Assembly (NCBI GenBank): GCA_029260035.1
Contig: JAJDEA010000069.1
Coordinates: forward strand, 1-64,000
Source of the DNA: Phycisphaerae bacterium
GTDB lineage: Bacteria; Planctomycetota; Phycisphaerae; UBA1845
Length of the DNA: 64,000 nt
Direction: 5' to 3'
Below the pieces are notes generated by a model. That model worked only from the letters and a program-made list of their open reading frames with translations, was not told the origin of the DNA and did no database searches. Numbering within the stretch: the first letter of the stretch is position 1; each line of letters starts with the position of its first letter. Shown piece by piece: positions 15,628 to 25,410 of this stretch. A program made the translations under genes and the position numbers.

Positions 15628-17295
15628 TTATGGCACCAATCCGATCACCTGAACGACATGTCGCAGCATGTTATCGAGTGTCCCGTTGGTAAAGTTAAAA
15701 ACAGTTTGCATGGGGAAAATCCCAAGGGCGATCGAAAGAACTGCCATCGGTACCAGGATCATCGTCTCGCGGGCGGAGACATCCGGGAAACTCTGGTACT
15801 CTTCGCGCTCCCGACCAAGATAGACCCGTCGAATCAGCCAGAGAATATACCCAGCCGTGAGAACCACAGCCGATGCAGCCAGCACAGCCATCGTCGGCGC
15901 CCAAGGCATAGCGGGGTTATCCTTGGCAGCAAACGTTCCAAGTATGACCCATACCTCGCCAATGAAGCCACACAAGCCCGGCAAACCCAGCGATGCAAAG
16001 AACCCAATCGTCGCAAGAGTGCCATATCGTGGCATCGTCATCCACAAACCACCAAATCGGTTGATCTCGCGATGATGGGCCCGATCATATACGACGCCGA
16101 CAAGGAAGAAGCACATAGGCGAACTGATACCGTGGGCGATCATCTGAAACATCGCACCTTGAAACCCTGCTTCGGTCATCACAGCAATACCCAGCAGCAC
16201 ATAGCCCATGTGAGAAACCGAGCTGTAAGCCACGAGCTTCTTAAAATCTGTTTGAGCCATAGCGCATAGCGCGCCATATAAAATGCTGACGATTCCAATA
16301 ACAGCCAGCAGAAAAGCCCAGGTCTCCCCACCCGTCGGGAAAATTGGGTAGCAGAGTCGCAGGAAACCGTAGCCCCCCATCTTTAGGAGCACACCAGCCA
16401 GGATCATGCTAACGGGCGTCGGCGCTTGAACGTGTGCATCGGGAAGCCAAGTATGAAACGGCACCACAGGCAGTTTGATCGCGAACCCAATGAACAGGAA
16501 CATAAACATGCAGGTCGAGAACTTAAGCCCCAGAAACACCGTGGAAGCCGCGTTGAAATGCCCTTGGATAACCTTGTTGGTCGCAAGTTCGATGAGATCG
16601 AACGTGCCGTGCGTAAGCGCGACGCCGTCCCGATAACCACTGGCAACTGCATCTGCACCGGTTCGCTGCATTTCCGAAGCCAAGGCGCCGTCGCTGTAGA
16701 AGTACATCGCAACCAGTGCGACGAGCATGAGCACCGAGCCACCCAACGTAAACAGAAAGAATTTGATCGCTGCGTATTCTCGCCTTTCGCCTCCCCACAC
16801 CCCAATCAGGAAATACATGGGCAACAGCATGACTTCCCAGAAAATATAGAAGAGGAAGAAATCGAGCGACACGAAAACGCCGAGCATTCCGGTTTCGAGA
16901 AGCAGAAAGAGCACGAAGTAAGCCCGAATCCCTTTCCCAACCTTCCACGATTCCATGTTCCAACTGGCTAAACAAGCCAGGAAGGCGACCAACGTTGTCA
17001 GGATCAACAGCGGAAAACCAAGCCCATCAATACCGAGGAAATACTCGATTGCCAGGTTGCTACCCGTAATCCATTCATGACGTTCGACGTGATGCAACTC
17101 GCCGTAATGACTGCCGGAATACCCCGCCGCCCCTTCGCCACCACCCAAAAACGTCGGGAACAGCAACAACGACAAGATCAACGCGGCAAGCGAAGCCGTG
17201 ACGGCTACGACGCGAACTTGTCTCTTGGGAACGAAGAGACACAGGATCGCGCCAAGCGTCGGCACGAAGATGATCCACGAAAGGAGATGATCCAT
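15628..17295 (-). CDS. nuoM: NADH-quinone oxidoreductase subunit M
   Basis: A 555-residue antiporter-like membrane subunit. VPFHTWLPDAHVQAPTP and KKLVAYSSVSHMGYV are diagnostic, and a conserved Glu lies in LFYIFWEVMLLPMYFLIG. About 14 transmembrane helices. Its codons run in the operon between nuoL and nuoN. Confidence 0.95.
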   Translation of the reverse strand: MDHLLSWIIFVPTLGAILCLFVPKRQVRVVAVTASLAALILSLLLFPTFLGGGEGAAGYSGSHYGELHHVERHEWITGSNLAIEYFLGIDGLGFPLLILTTLVAFLACLASWNMESWKVGKGIRAYFVLFLLLETGMLGVFVSLDFFLFYIFWEVMLLPMYFLIGVWGGERREYAAIKFFLFTLGGSVLMLVALVAMYFYSDGALASEMQRTGADAVASGYRDGVALTHGTFDLIELATNKVIQGHFNAASTVFLGLKFSTCMFMFLFIGFAIKLPVVPFHTWLPDAHVQAPTPVSMILAGVLLKMGGYGFLRLCYPIFPTGGETWAFLLAVIGIVSILYGALCAMAQTDFKKLVAYSSVSHMGYVLLGIAVMTEAGFQGAMFQMIAHGISSPMCFFLVGVVYDRAHHREINRFGGLWMTMPRYGTLATIGFFASLGLPGLCGFIGEVWVILGTFAAKDNPAMPWAPTMAVLAASAVVLTAGYILWLIRRVYLGREREEYQSFPDVSARETMILVPMAVLSIALGIFPMQTVFNFTNGTLDNMLRHVVQVIGLVP

Positions 17296-17334
17296 TACAC
17301 AGTCAACTCGATAGTCATTCGAAACCTACTGCAC

Positions 17335-19755
17335 TTACAAACCGGCCACGGCAATCGGCACACCGCCGACGTCAGGGCCCCAAATCAAGAATCCAATAAT
17401 CACAGCCGCAGCGATGCCCGCCGTAATCAAGACATAGTTGCGAATTCGCCCGGTCTGAGGGCGTCGTATCCTGTCGCCAATATCGAGAGATGTTGCAGCA
17501 ACACCGTTCACGACTCCATCGACGCCTTGATTGTCGATAATCAACCCAGAAAAAGCAGCAAGCCGTTCGGTCACACTGGCCAGCGAATTGAATATCAGGT
17601 CGACAACGTAGGTATCAAAGAAACGAGCGACATAAGCCAGCGCTACGCAACCTTTCACCCAAACAAGGTCGTAGATTTCGTCGATGTAGTATTTTCTTTC
17701 AAGCAGTGTATGAATCGGCCCTGCAACGCGCTTAAGACGATCGGCAAGTGCCAAGCCTCGACCGTAAATAGCAATCGCTACCAAAAAGCCGACGACAAAT
17801 GATCCACCAACACCGTATTGAAGCCAGACATGGGCGTGGTGGACGGCTTCCGTATGGGCGGTTCCGTCTATAGCCATGACCATGGCAGCCGAAGACCCGA
17901 CATGCGATGCGTCGGCAATCAAAGGCCTGAAGAGAAAATAACTGGCAACAAACGTCCCGACAGCCAGCACAACCAGGGGCACATACATCAACGGGACTTC
18001 GTGCGCATGTTCGTGGACGTGCTCATCGCGGGGTTTGCCCATGAACGTCATCCACCAGCACCGCATCATGTAAAACGGTGTGATGTAAGCCGTGATGATG
18101 GCCAACCAAAACATCCACTTCGGAAGCTTGGGCGTGTTCGCGAAAATACCGGCATTGGCAGCCGTGCCGTGTCCCGAATGCTTTTCATTAGTTGAATGGG
18201 GGTTTTCCGCACCATGCTCGACCGCATGACCATGGTCGGCCTGTGTCCCACTTGCAAGAACTTCGAGATTGCTCGACTCTTGCTGGCCGAAGCTTGCAAG
18301 CCGAATACGATCATTCTCGTCGCTTCGATCGATCGCACCGTGGCCACCGTGTCCGTCGCCTTGCTCCTGATGCTTGGAGAAATCGCCTTCTTCCCATTCA
18401 AACGAACGCGTGTACGCAACCGCCAGAATCTCATCCTTGCTAAAGAATCCACCAAGGCCAAACTTGATACCGCCAATTTCCAACCCCGCTATACCAAAGC
18501 CGGAAATAGCGAGGACGCCGATCAGAAACGTAATGCCGGTGAATGGCATCTTTCTGATGAGGCCGCCCATCTTGCGCATGTCCTGCTCATGGTGGCACCC
18601 TTCGATCACCTGCCCCGACCCCAGGAACATCATCGCCTTGAAGAACGCATGGGTAATCAGATGGAAGAGTGCTGCAATCCAGGCACCGCAGCCCAGGCCG
18701 AAAATCATATAACCGAGTTGTGAAAGCGTAGAATAAGCCAGGCACTTCTTGATGTCCGTCTGCACCATGGCAACGAGTGCCATCAAAGCGAGCGTCAAGC
18801 AGCCTATGACTGCAACAAACATCAGCGCTTCGGGGGTCATCAATCGAAATACGCGAGCGACCAGGTACACACCAGCTGCCACCATCGTTGCAGCGTGAAT
18901 AAGCGCGCTGACGGGTGTCGGTCCGGCCATAGCGTCGGGAAGCCAAACGTGCAGCGGGAACTGAGCACTCTTGCCCATCGCACCGCAAAACAAACCTACT
19001 CCCATGATGGTCGCGAGTGACCAGCCGAACATCGTAAAAGTGCTTGCGAAAATGCCCGTTTGCGTCGCGTATTGCTGTGCGAAGACAACAGCCGCCTCGT
19101 CTAGGTCGAGCGTTCCCAGCTGAAAATAAACGAGCATCAAACCAATAAGGAAGCCGAAGTCGCCGACGCGGTTCGTAATAAACGCCTTCATTTGAGCGTA
19201 TTGAGGCACGCGTTGGTGGAAATAGAACCCGATCAGCAGATAGCTACACAAGCCTACCAATTCCCAAAATATGAACAGGAAAAGCAGATTGCTGCTGACG
19301 ACCAGTCCGAGCATACTGAAAGCAAAGAGGGACAGGTACGCGAAGAAACGGTGGTATTTGCTTTTGCCCGCGACCTCATCACTGTGTCCAGACATATAGC
19401 CGACGCTGAACACAAAAATCCAAAACGCGATGAAGGTGACCATGAAGTACATAGCCACGGTCAACGAGTCGAGCTTCACGCCGATATCGATGGCAATCGG
19501 GCCAATCATCGCCCATTGAAAACGCAGAGCGCTTGCCGTCAACGCTGCGGCTTGCCCGCTTTCGACTTCGCCCAGCCAGTTCACAAGAACGTACGATGAA
19601 AGCGCGAGCGGGACGCCCATGCCAAGGACCACGCCAACCCATCCCGCAAGTGGCTTTCCAAGCCGAGGCCCGAAAAAGACCAACAGCCAAAAACTTACAA
19701 AAGGCGACAGCACGCCAAGGGCAAGCAATAATTCGTAGGTGTGATTACCCATCAA
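17335..19755 (-). CDS. nuoL: NADH-quinone oxidoreductase subunit L
   Basis: An 806-residue subunit, longer than the usual 610-660. The antiporter core is clear: WELVGLCSYLLIGF, FPLHVWLPDAMAGPTPVSAL and KKCLAYSTLSQLGYM. A hydrophilic insertion of about 90 residues (452-543) interrupts the membrane part after the twelfth or so helix, with nine histidines (461 to 528) and many acidic residues. Another His-rich loop follows near DEHVHEHAHE. The C-terminal lateral helix region is present up to residue 806. The loop side and role are unknown; metal binding is possible. Confidence 0.95.
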   Translation of the reverse strand: MMGNHTYELLLALGVLSPFVSFWLLVFFGPRLGKPLAGWVGVVLGMGVPLALSSYVLVNWLGEVESGQAAALTASALRFQWAMIGPIAIDIGVKLDSLTVAMYFMVTFIAFWIFVFSVGYMSGHSDEVAGKSKYHRFFAYLSLFAFSMLGLVVSSNLLFLFIFWELVGLCSYLLIGFYFHQRVPQYAQMKAFITNRVGDFGFLIGLMLVYFQLGTLDLDEAAVVFAQQYATQTGIFASTFTMFGWSLATIMGVGLFCGAMGKSAQFPLHVWLPDAMAGPTPVSALIHAATMVAAGVYLVARVFRLMTPEALMFVAVIGCLTLALMALVAMVQTDIKKCLAYSTLSQLGYMIFGLGCGAWIAALFHLITHAFFKAMMFLGSGQVIEGCHHEQDMRKMGGLIRKMPFTGITFLIGVLAISGFGIAGLEIGGIKFGLGGFFSKDEILAVAYTRSFEWEEGDFSKHQEQGDGHGGHGAIDRSDENDRIRLASFGQQESSNLEVLASGTQADHGHAVEHGAENPHSTNEKHSGHGTAANAGIFANTPKLPKWMFWLAIITAYITPFYMMRCWWMTFMGKPRDEHVHEHAHEVPLMYVPLVVLAVGTFVASYFLFRPLIADASHVGSSAAMVMAIDGTAHTEAVHHAHVWLQYGVGGSFVVGFLVAIAIYGRGLALADRLKRVAGPIHTLLERKYYIDEIYDLVWVKGCVALAYVARFFDTYVVDLIFNSLASVTERLAAFSGLIIDNQGVDGVVNGVAATSLDIGDRIRRPQTGRIRNYVLITAGIAAAVIIGFLIWGPDVGGVPIAVAGL

Positions 19756-19812
19756 TTCCTATTCTTAAGACCTAAAACAAATGTCGAGAATCCAACTCGA
19801 CACAATTCTCAT

Positions 19813-20127
19813 TTATCCCTGCAACTGACTGGCAGAGTCCACGTCAATCGTCGCAAGGTTTTTGTAAACATTGATACATATACCGACAGCTAGCGCCGCC
19901 TCTGCGGCAGCAAGAACAATCGCAAAGAGCGCAACAATCTGCCCGTCCATTCTTTCCGAGCCAAGATACCGATCAAAGGCAACCAGATTCACGTTCGCAC
20001 TATTGAGCACAAGCTCAACGCCGATAAGAATTCCGATCGCGTTTCGCTTGGTAATCATCGTAAAAAGCCCGGTGCAAAACAGCACAGCGGCTACGATCAG
20101 GTAATGCGTTAATCCGATGGTCAACAT
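19813..20127 (-). CDS. nuoK: NADH-quinone oxidoreductase subunit K
   Basis: A 104-residue, three-helix membrane subunit with the conserved glutamate in GVELVLNSANVNLVAF and a second in the AEAALAVGI helix. It lies 3 bp after nuoJ. It is part of the E-channel/antiporter link of complex I. Confidence 0.95.
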   Translation of the reverse strand: MLTIGLTHYLIVAAVLFCTGLFTMITKRNAIGILIGVELVLNSANVNLVAFDRYLGSERMDGQIVALFAIVLAAAEAALAVGICINVYKNLATIDVDSASQLQG

Positions 20128-20130
20128 TGC

Positions 20131-20778
20131 CTAGTCCTGCTCCTGTCGAGCCATATGGGCGGCACCCACCAACACAATCATCAGTAATACGCCAGCAATT
20201 TCAAATGGAACCACATAAACCGAAAGCAGTTTTCGACCAATCGCTTCGACCGAGACGCCGGGCACCGTACCTTCCACGCCAGGCCAAGTTGCGCTGCAAA
20301 GTACCATACACAAACCCGCCAACAGCGCCCCGCACACGAAAATAGCAAGAACGGTTTCCCATTTGGATGGTTCAAACCGCGCCCATGGCGACTTGCTGGT
20401 CAACATCACACCGAAGATCAGAAGCACAAGCGTTCCACCCGCATAGACAATGAGTTGAATCGCACCGAGGAAATTCGCAGCAAGAAGAAAGTACAACACC
20501 GCAACGGACGCGAGGGCTCCGAAAAGCCAAACCGCCATGCGAACGATATTTTTGGTAAAACAAACACCAAGCGCGCATACCACTGTAGCACCGGCGACGA
20601 AGTAAAACACGAACGCTTCAATAAGACCGCCAAGCTGTTCAGCCGAAGTGACGCCCGTTTGATCCATCGCAAGCGCATCACCTGCATCGGCGAGCGCTAC
20701 AGGGCTGGCGAGACTCACACCAACCAGCATCACACCAATAAGCAGAACAATCTGTTTACGCGAAAAACGCATCAACAT
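20131..20778 (-). CDS. nuoJ: NADH-quinone oxidoreductase subunit J
   Basis: A 215-residue subunit. After an unusual N-terminal hydrophobic segment (MRFSRKQIVLLIGVMLVGV and a signal-like end at VALADAG) come the normal five membrane helices, with QLIVYAGGTLVLLIFGVML as the family signature. The first segment may be a cleaved signal or an extra anchor, since typical NuoJ proteins lack it. Start ATG 20778 lies 15 bp after the nuoH stop; the open frame also extends upstream into nuoH, which I reject as a start. Confidence 0.9.
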   Translation of the reverse strand: MLMRFSRKQIVLLIGVMLVGVSLASPVALADAGDALAMDQTGVTSAEQLGGLIEAFVFYFVAGATVVCALGVCFTKNIVRMAVWLFGALASVAVLYFLLAANFLGAIQLIVYAGGTLVLLIFGVMLTSKSPWARFEPSKWETVLAIFVCGALLAGLCMVLCSATWPGVEGTVPGVSVEAIGRKLLSVYVVPFEIAGVLLMIVLVGAAHMARQEQD

Positions 20779-20792
20779 AATGAACAAACTAC

Positions 20793-22472
20793 CTAAGACG
20801 CCGGCATCGCATCGACCGCCAGACAACCGACCATTCGTCTGCGATGATAAAAACCATAAGCCGCCACCGCCGGGAACGTCAAAGCGGCACCAATTCCTAA
20901 TGCTCCGAGAATCCAATTCCAAACATCACTAAACAACTGCCATCCCTCGCCGCCTGTCGTATCGATCAAGACCCACACTGCGTTTCCAAGCAGGAGCACC
21001 ATAGACAATGGAAGCAGTACCTGCACACACGCGTACAACACTTGATCGAGGCGAATTCTAGGCAGCGTCCATCGCAGCCAGATTTGAACGTAAAGGAAAA
21101 ACACCGCTTTCAGGACGAGCCAAATCGGCCCGCTGAACAGAACGCCGTTGATACCCCGCGCGATCACTTCGTTTCCAACAAGTGCGGTAATCTGGTCGCC
21201 CCAGGACAAAGGCAACGGGGAATTCCACCCGCCAAGGAATAGGATGACTGCCAAGGCGCAGACGACAAACATCGCCGCATATTCCGCAAAGAAAAATAGC
21301 GACCAGCGAAAGCCGGAATACTCCGTGTGGAAACCTGCTACAAGCTCACTCTCCGCCTCAGGCAAGTCGAAGGGCGCCCGCTTACAGCTTGCAAGCGATG
21401 CCACGAAATACCCAATGAAACCGAGAAACGCGAACGGGTTACTGAAAGCAAGCCAGGTAAACCAGCCGCCGGATTGTGCTTCGGCGATCGTACGCAAGCT
21501 CATTGATCCCACGCATACGATGGGAATGAGCAACGTCATGCCCATGGGAATTTCATACGAAACCATCTGACAAGCTTCGCGCATCGCGCCATAGACGCTC
21601 CATTTATTGTTCGACGCCCACCCCGCGATGATGACGCCGACCACTTCTACGCCAAGCATACTGAGCACAAAGACGATTGCGACATCCAGTTCACGAAAGA
21701 CATATGTCGCACCAAGTGGAAGCGCGAGAAAAGCAAGCAACGAAGGGATCAACGCAAAGTATGGAGCTATGCGAAACAGAGGGGCGTCCGCATCTTTTGG
21801 AACAAGGTCTTCCTTCAGAACTAGCTTGATGCCATCAGCGAAGGTCTGTGCCCAGCCGTGCCAGCCGCCGACGCGCATAGGTCCTAATCGGGATTGTATC
21901 CGCCCAGCGACCTTCCGTTCCCACCAGATCAAATAGACCGGAATGATGTTGAAAAAACCAGCCAATGCTCCGAGAGAAGTCAAATCTCGCACAAGCGGAA
22001 ACTGCAAAGGCCAAAGTAATATAGCCAACCAGCCGGGAAGCCAGGGCAACGCCGCCGTCACTTCACCCATGCTGAGCGCGCCACCAAAATACGTTGACAC
22101 GCTTGGGTCATCCGCTTGCGCAACGAAATCCGTCGAAACCCAGCCGAAGAGCAGGTTGACAAGAAAAACACCGACGCAAACAGATACCACTGCGCCGACA
22201 AGAATCATCAAGGCGTTGCGAAAAAGGAACTCTCCCCAGCCTCGCCAGGTCTTGACGACCATCGCCAAAGCAAATGCTTTGAACGCCGTTACGACAGGCC
22301 CAACGACCAGAAGAAGAATGGCAATAGGATGGCCTTCGAAGACACTGTTTGCCAAAGACCAACCAAGTGTGGCAACCAGCAGCAGTACGAATCCCACAGC
22401 GATGGCTTTACCCGGAACACCGAGGTTCGTCCGGGCTGGTTTGGGTTGCCAAGGAACCGAAAACTGCGTCAT
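20793..22472 (-). CDS. nuoH: NADH-quinone oxidoreductase subunit H, N-terminally extended
   Basis: A 559-residue quinone-site subunit. The NuoH core begins with WWERKVAGRIQSRLGP near residue 183 and continues with ADGIKLVLKEDL and FDLPEAESELVAGFHTEYSG. Before it lie about 145 extra residues with three or four hydrophobic segments (about 22-44, 49-72, 87-110, 143-162). It overlaps nuoD by 4 bp. The extension is not typical of well-studied NuoH and could be a fused accessory membrane domain. Confidence 0.93.
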   Translation of the reverse strand: MTQFSVPWQPKPARTNLGVPGKAIAVGFVLLLVATLGWSLANSVFEGHPIAILLLVVGPVVTAFKAFALAMVVKTWRGWGEFLFRNALMILVGAVVSVCVGVFLVNLLFGWVSTDFVAQADDPSVSTYFGGALSMGEVTAALPWLPGWLAILLWPLQFPLVRDLTSLGALAGFFNIIPVYLIWWERKVAGRIQSRLGPMRVGGWHGWAQTFADGIKLVLKEDLVPKDADAPLFRIAPYFALIPSLLAFLALPLGATYVFRELDVAIVFVLSMLGVEVVGVIIAGWASNNKWSVYGAMREACQMVSYEIPMGMTLLIPIVCVGSMSLRTIAEAQSGGWFTWLAFSNPFAFLGFIGYFVASLASCKRAPFDLPEAESELVAGFHTEYSGFRWSLFFFAEYAAMFVVCALAVILFLGGWNSPLPLSWGDQITALVGNEVIARGINGVLFSGPIWLVLKAVFFLYVQIWLRWTLPRIRLDQVLYACVQVLLPLSMVLLLGNAVWVLIDTTGGEGWQLFSDVWNWILGALGIGAALTFPAVAAYGFYHRRRMVGCLAVDAMPAS

Positions 22473-23674
22473 CGGTCAACCTCCCCCATCACCACATCCA
22501 TACTACCAATAATGGCAGGTACATCCGCCAATAGAATATCCTTGCAGATAGCCTGCGTGATGCAGAGGTTGCAAAAACTCGGACCCCGCGCTTTGACCCG
22601 AGACGGGATCGCCGATCCATCGCCGCGAACATAAAAGCCCAATTGTCCGCGAGGGTTTTCGACCTCAACGTACACTTCGTCGTCCGGAAGTTTCAGGTTT
22701 TTGAGCTTTGGCGCCTGAATGTCACCATCAGGCAACTGAGCCATCGCTTGACGAACAATCCGGACGGACTGCTCCATCTCCAACACCCGAACGTAGTACC
22801 GGCTCCAACTATCCCCCACGATAACGCCATGTGGAATTTCGTCCGTCCCGCCGGGCCTCGCAATTGGAACATCAAAGTCGTATTTCTCGTAGCCATCGTA
22901 AGGCTGAATCTTGCGGAGGTCCCATCGAACACCGCTGCCGCGGATCATCGGCCCGGTCAGGCCAAATGCAATCGCATCGTGCGCCGAGATCACACCCACC
23001 TTGCTGGTCCGCTTAACGAAAATATGGTTGAAACTCAACAAGTTGTTGTAGTCGGATATCTTTGGTTCAAAATAATCCAGGAACTCGCCGCACCGATCGA
23101 TCCAACCGATCGGCAAGTCATCATGCACGCCGCCTACCGTAATGTAGCTGTAAGTCAGCCGAGCACCGCATATGGCTTCGAGCAGATCGAGAATCATTTC
23201 CCGCTCGCGGAAGCAATAAAGAAACGGCGTAAAAGCCCCCATGTCCAGGCCATAGGTTCCGAGAGCAACCAAGTGGGACGCAATCCGATTCATTTCGCAA
23301 ACGATGACGCGAATAGCCTGAGCGCGAGCTGGCACTTCCAAGCCACACAGACGCTCCACTGCGATGGCGAACCCCTGGTTGTTGTTCATTCCCGCGAGGT
23401 AGTCCATGCGGTCGGTGTAGGGAACATACTGATAAGGATGAATGTTCTCGCCGATTTTCTCAGCACAACGATGCAAATAGCCGATGTGCGGCACTGCTTC
23501 CAGCACCATTTCGCCATCTGTACGAAGGACAATCCGCAGCACGCCATGCGTTGAAGGATGCTGCGGCCCCATGTTGACCAACATTTCTTCCGTGCGCAGG
23601 TCACCCTGCATCCCCGACGTATGATCAACGAGAATATCCGGCGTGGACTCTAATTGTACTACCGTATCAGCCAT
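22469..23674 (-). CDS. nuoD: NADH-quinone oxidoreductase subunit D
   Basis: A 401-residue 49-kDa-type subunit, related to the hydrogenase large subunit, lining the quinone site. GPQHPSTHGVLR at the start and the tail RVKARGPSFCNLCITQ are diagnostic. NuoC and NuoD are separate genes here. Confidence 0.95.
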   Translation of the reverse strand: MADTVVQLESTPDILVDHTSGMQGDLRTEEMLVNMGPQHPSTHGVLRIVLRTDGEMVLEAVPHIGYLHRCAEKIGENIHPYQYVPYTDRMDYLAGMNNNQGFAIAVERLCGLEVPARAQAIRVIVCEMNRIASHLVALGTYGLDMGAFTPFLYCFREREMILDLLEAICGARLTYSYITVGGVHDDLPIGWIDRCGEFLDYFEPKISDYNNLLSFNHIFVKRTSKVGVISAHDAIAFGLTGPMIRGSGVRWDLRKIQPYDGYEKYDFDVPIARPGGTDEIPHGVIVGDSWSRYYVRVLEMEQSVRIVRQAMAQLPDGDIQAPKLKNLKLPDDEVYVEVENPRGQLGFYVRGDGSAIPSRVKARGPSFCNLCITQAICKDILLADVPAIIGSMDVVMGEVDR

Positions 23675-23713
23675 GGACCATCACACATTATCAAACAAGC
23701 GAACCCTAACCGA

Positions 23714-24247
23714 TCAGTGCCGGGGGTTCGGCAATTCGTATTCCGTCGTTGCCGGGATATCATGGTATTCCAACGGGAATTCGTAGTCTTTTCGTAAGGG
23801 GAAGCCAACCCAATCATCTGGACATAGAATGCGTCGCAGATCCGGGTGATCGGCAAAGTGAATCCCCATCATGTCATAGGCCTCGCGCTCATGCCAATCC
23901 GCAGCCGGCCAAATATCGGCAACCGAAGGCAACTCCGCGTGATCCCGATCGACCACAACCCTGACTGCAAACTCGCACGTCTCTGTAACGAGTTCCGCGC
24001 CTTGATCCAACGGAATGCACATGACATCGTAAATGCACGCCAATTTATTGTCTGCCAACAGATCGAGTGCAGTAATTGAGCGGAGCAGATTGAACCAGAG
24101 TCGAGCGTCGTTGCACAAGAACCCTGCAATTTCCCTCCAGCGTCCGGGCTGAACCTGGACGTAAGGATGTCCGCCCTCGACGACCGCATCTTCAATCGCC
24201 TCGCCGAACTCAGTCTTTAGTAGTTTGCAAATCTCTTCAGGTGCCAC
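23714..24247 (-). CDS. nuoC: NADH-quinone oxidoreductase subunit C
   Basis: A 177-residue 30-kDa-type subunit. The signature [20 protein letters not shown] followed by [18 protein letters not shown] is complete. It sits between nuoB and nuoD and joins the Q module to the membrane arm. Confidence 0.94.
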   Translation of the reverse strand: MAPEEICKLLKTEFGEAIEDAVVEGGHPYVQVQPGRWREIAGFLCNDARLWFNLLRSITALDLLADNKLACIYDVMCIPLDQGAELVTETCEFAVRVVVDRDHAELPSVADIWPAADWHEREAYDMMGIHFADHPDLRRILCPDDWVGFPLRKDYEFPLEYHDIPATTEYELPNPRH

Positions 24248-24283
24248 TCGTTCTCTCGCGGGCGACCGGGCAGTCTTGAAAGA

Positions 24284-24805
24284 CTACGCCAGTGCCATTT
24301 CCTTGGCTTTCGTCATCACGCTCTTGGCCCGAGTCTGATGCCGAATCTTATCCTGCAGCCTCATAAGGCCTTCCAATAGCGCTTCGGGCCTGGGCGGACA
24401 ACCTGGAATATAGATGTCCACCGGAACAACCAGATCAACGCCCTTAACCACGTGGTAACCATGCTTGAAATACGGGCCGCCGCCAATCGTACAAGCCCCC
24501 ATCGCCATAACGTATTTTGGCTCAGCCATTTGGTTATAAAGACGCTTGAGCCTGCTTGCCATCTTGTAAGTCACCGTCCCAGCCACGATCATCAAATCCG
24601 ATTGCCGAGGCGTTGCCCGAAACGCGCCCGCGCCGAAACGATCAATGTCAAACCGCGATGCGCCGACCGCCATCATCTCGATCGCGCAACACGCCAGCCC
24701 GAACGTCATCGGCCAAACACTATTACTTCGGCCCCAATTGATGGCCCAGTCGAGCGACGTCACTATGACGCCCTCTTCAAATCTGTTTTCAATCCAACTC
24801 ATCAA
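24284..24805 (-). CDS. nuoB: NADH-quinone oxidoreductase subunit B
   Basis: A 173-residue subunit that holds the terminal N2 iron-sulfur cluster. Cysteine ligands are visible as the adjacent pair in GLACCAIE, in MGACTIGGG and in IPGCPPRPE. The start is taken as the first of two ATG codons. Confidence 0.95.
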   Translation of the reverse strand: MMSWIENRFEEGVIVTSLDWAINWGRSNSVWPMTFGLACCAIEMMAVGASRFDIDRFGAGAFRATPRQSDLMIVAGTVTYKMASRLKRLYNQMAEPKYVMAMGACTIGGGPYFKHGYHVVKGVDLVVPVDIYIPGCPPRPEALLEGLMRLQDKIRHQTRAKSVMTKAKEMALA

Positions 24806-24865
24806 AACGCTCCGATAGCGTCAACAACACTTATCAACAAACTTGGCCGACATCGCCGACTTCTT

Positions 24866-25375
24866 TCACGTCGCCTCGTTTTCGATTTTTTCTTCACGGT
24901 CCAAAACAGACTGATGTCGCTGCCCGGAACTAGCGCGCACCCAGTCCAGGTATCCGGACTTCCATTCATAAAGAAACGGAATGGCGATCAACAGAAAGAA
25001 CACAAAAAAAGCCCAGAAAGCAGGCGCGCCCATGTTTTTGAACGCAACCGCCCAAGGCCAAAGCAGCGCGACTTCCACGTCAAACACAATGAAGACAAGC
25101 GCTACCGTATAGAAACGCAAGTCAAATTGAACCCAGCTATCGCCAATCGCAGGCTCACCACACTCGTAAGCTGCCGCCTTTTCCGGGTGAGGCATTGTCG
25201 GCCTGACCAATCGACCAACGCTCAACCCAACAAACGCGATGGCGAAACCCGTGAACGAAAACAATAGAATCCCTACAACAAGTTCGACGTTGCTGTTCGC
25301 ATGCAACGAGGGTGAACTCGCAGGCGCATTGGCTGCTAAGAAAAGTGGTAATTGCAATATACTAAGGGGCAACAA
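24866..25375 (-). CDS. nuoA: NADH-quinone oxidoreductase subunit A
   Basis: A 169-residue small membrane subunit. The motif KAAAYECGEPAIGDSWVQFD (conserved Cys and acidic residues) and RFYTVALVFIVFDVEVALLWPW are diagnostic. It starts at TTG with GGAG about 8 nt upstream. It has an N-terminal extension of around 25 residues and a longer charged C-terminus than most NuoA. It lies second in the operon, after nuoI. Confidence 0.93.
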   Translation of the reverse strand: MLPLSILQLPLFLAANAPASSPSLHANSNVELVVGILLFSFTGFAIAFVGLSVGRLVRPTMPHPEKAAAYECGEPAIGDSWVQFDLRFYTVALVFIVFDVEVALLWPWAVAFKNMGAPAFWAFFVFFLLIAIPFLYEWKSGYLDWVRASSGQRHQSVLDREEKIENEAT

Positions 25376-25410
25376 AACGTCTCCAAGGCCGGGAGTTCAT
25401 ACCGACATTT

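Noticed and set aside
16426-16971. A 181-codon frame inside nuoM, and similar ones in nuoL
   Set aside because: They are antisense to nuoM/nuoL; the high Gln/His/Arg content is the typical shadow of a hydrophobic gene.
22643-23554. A 303-codon plus-strand frame inside nuoD
   Set aside because: It is antisense to a clear nuoD with full motifs; the composition is that of a shadow frame.
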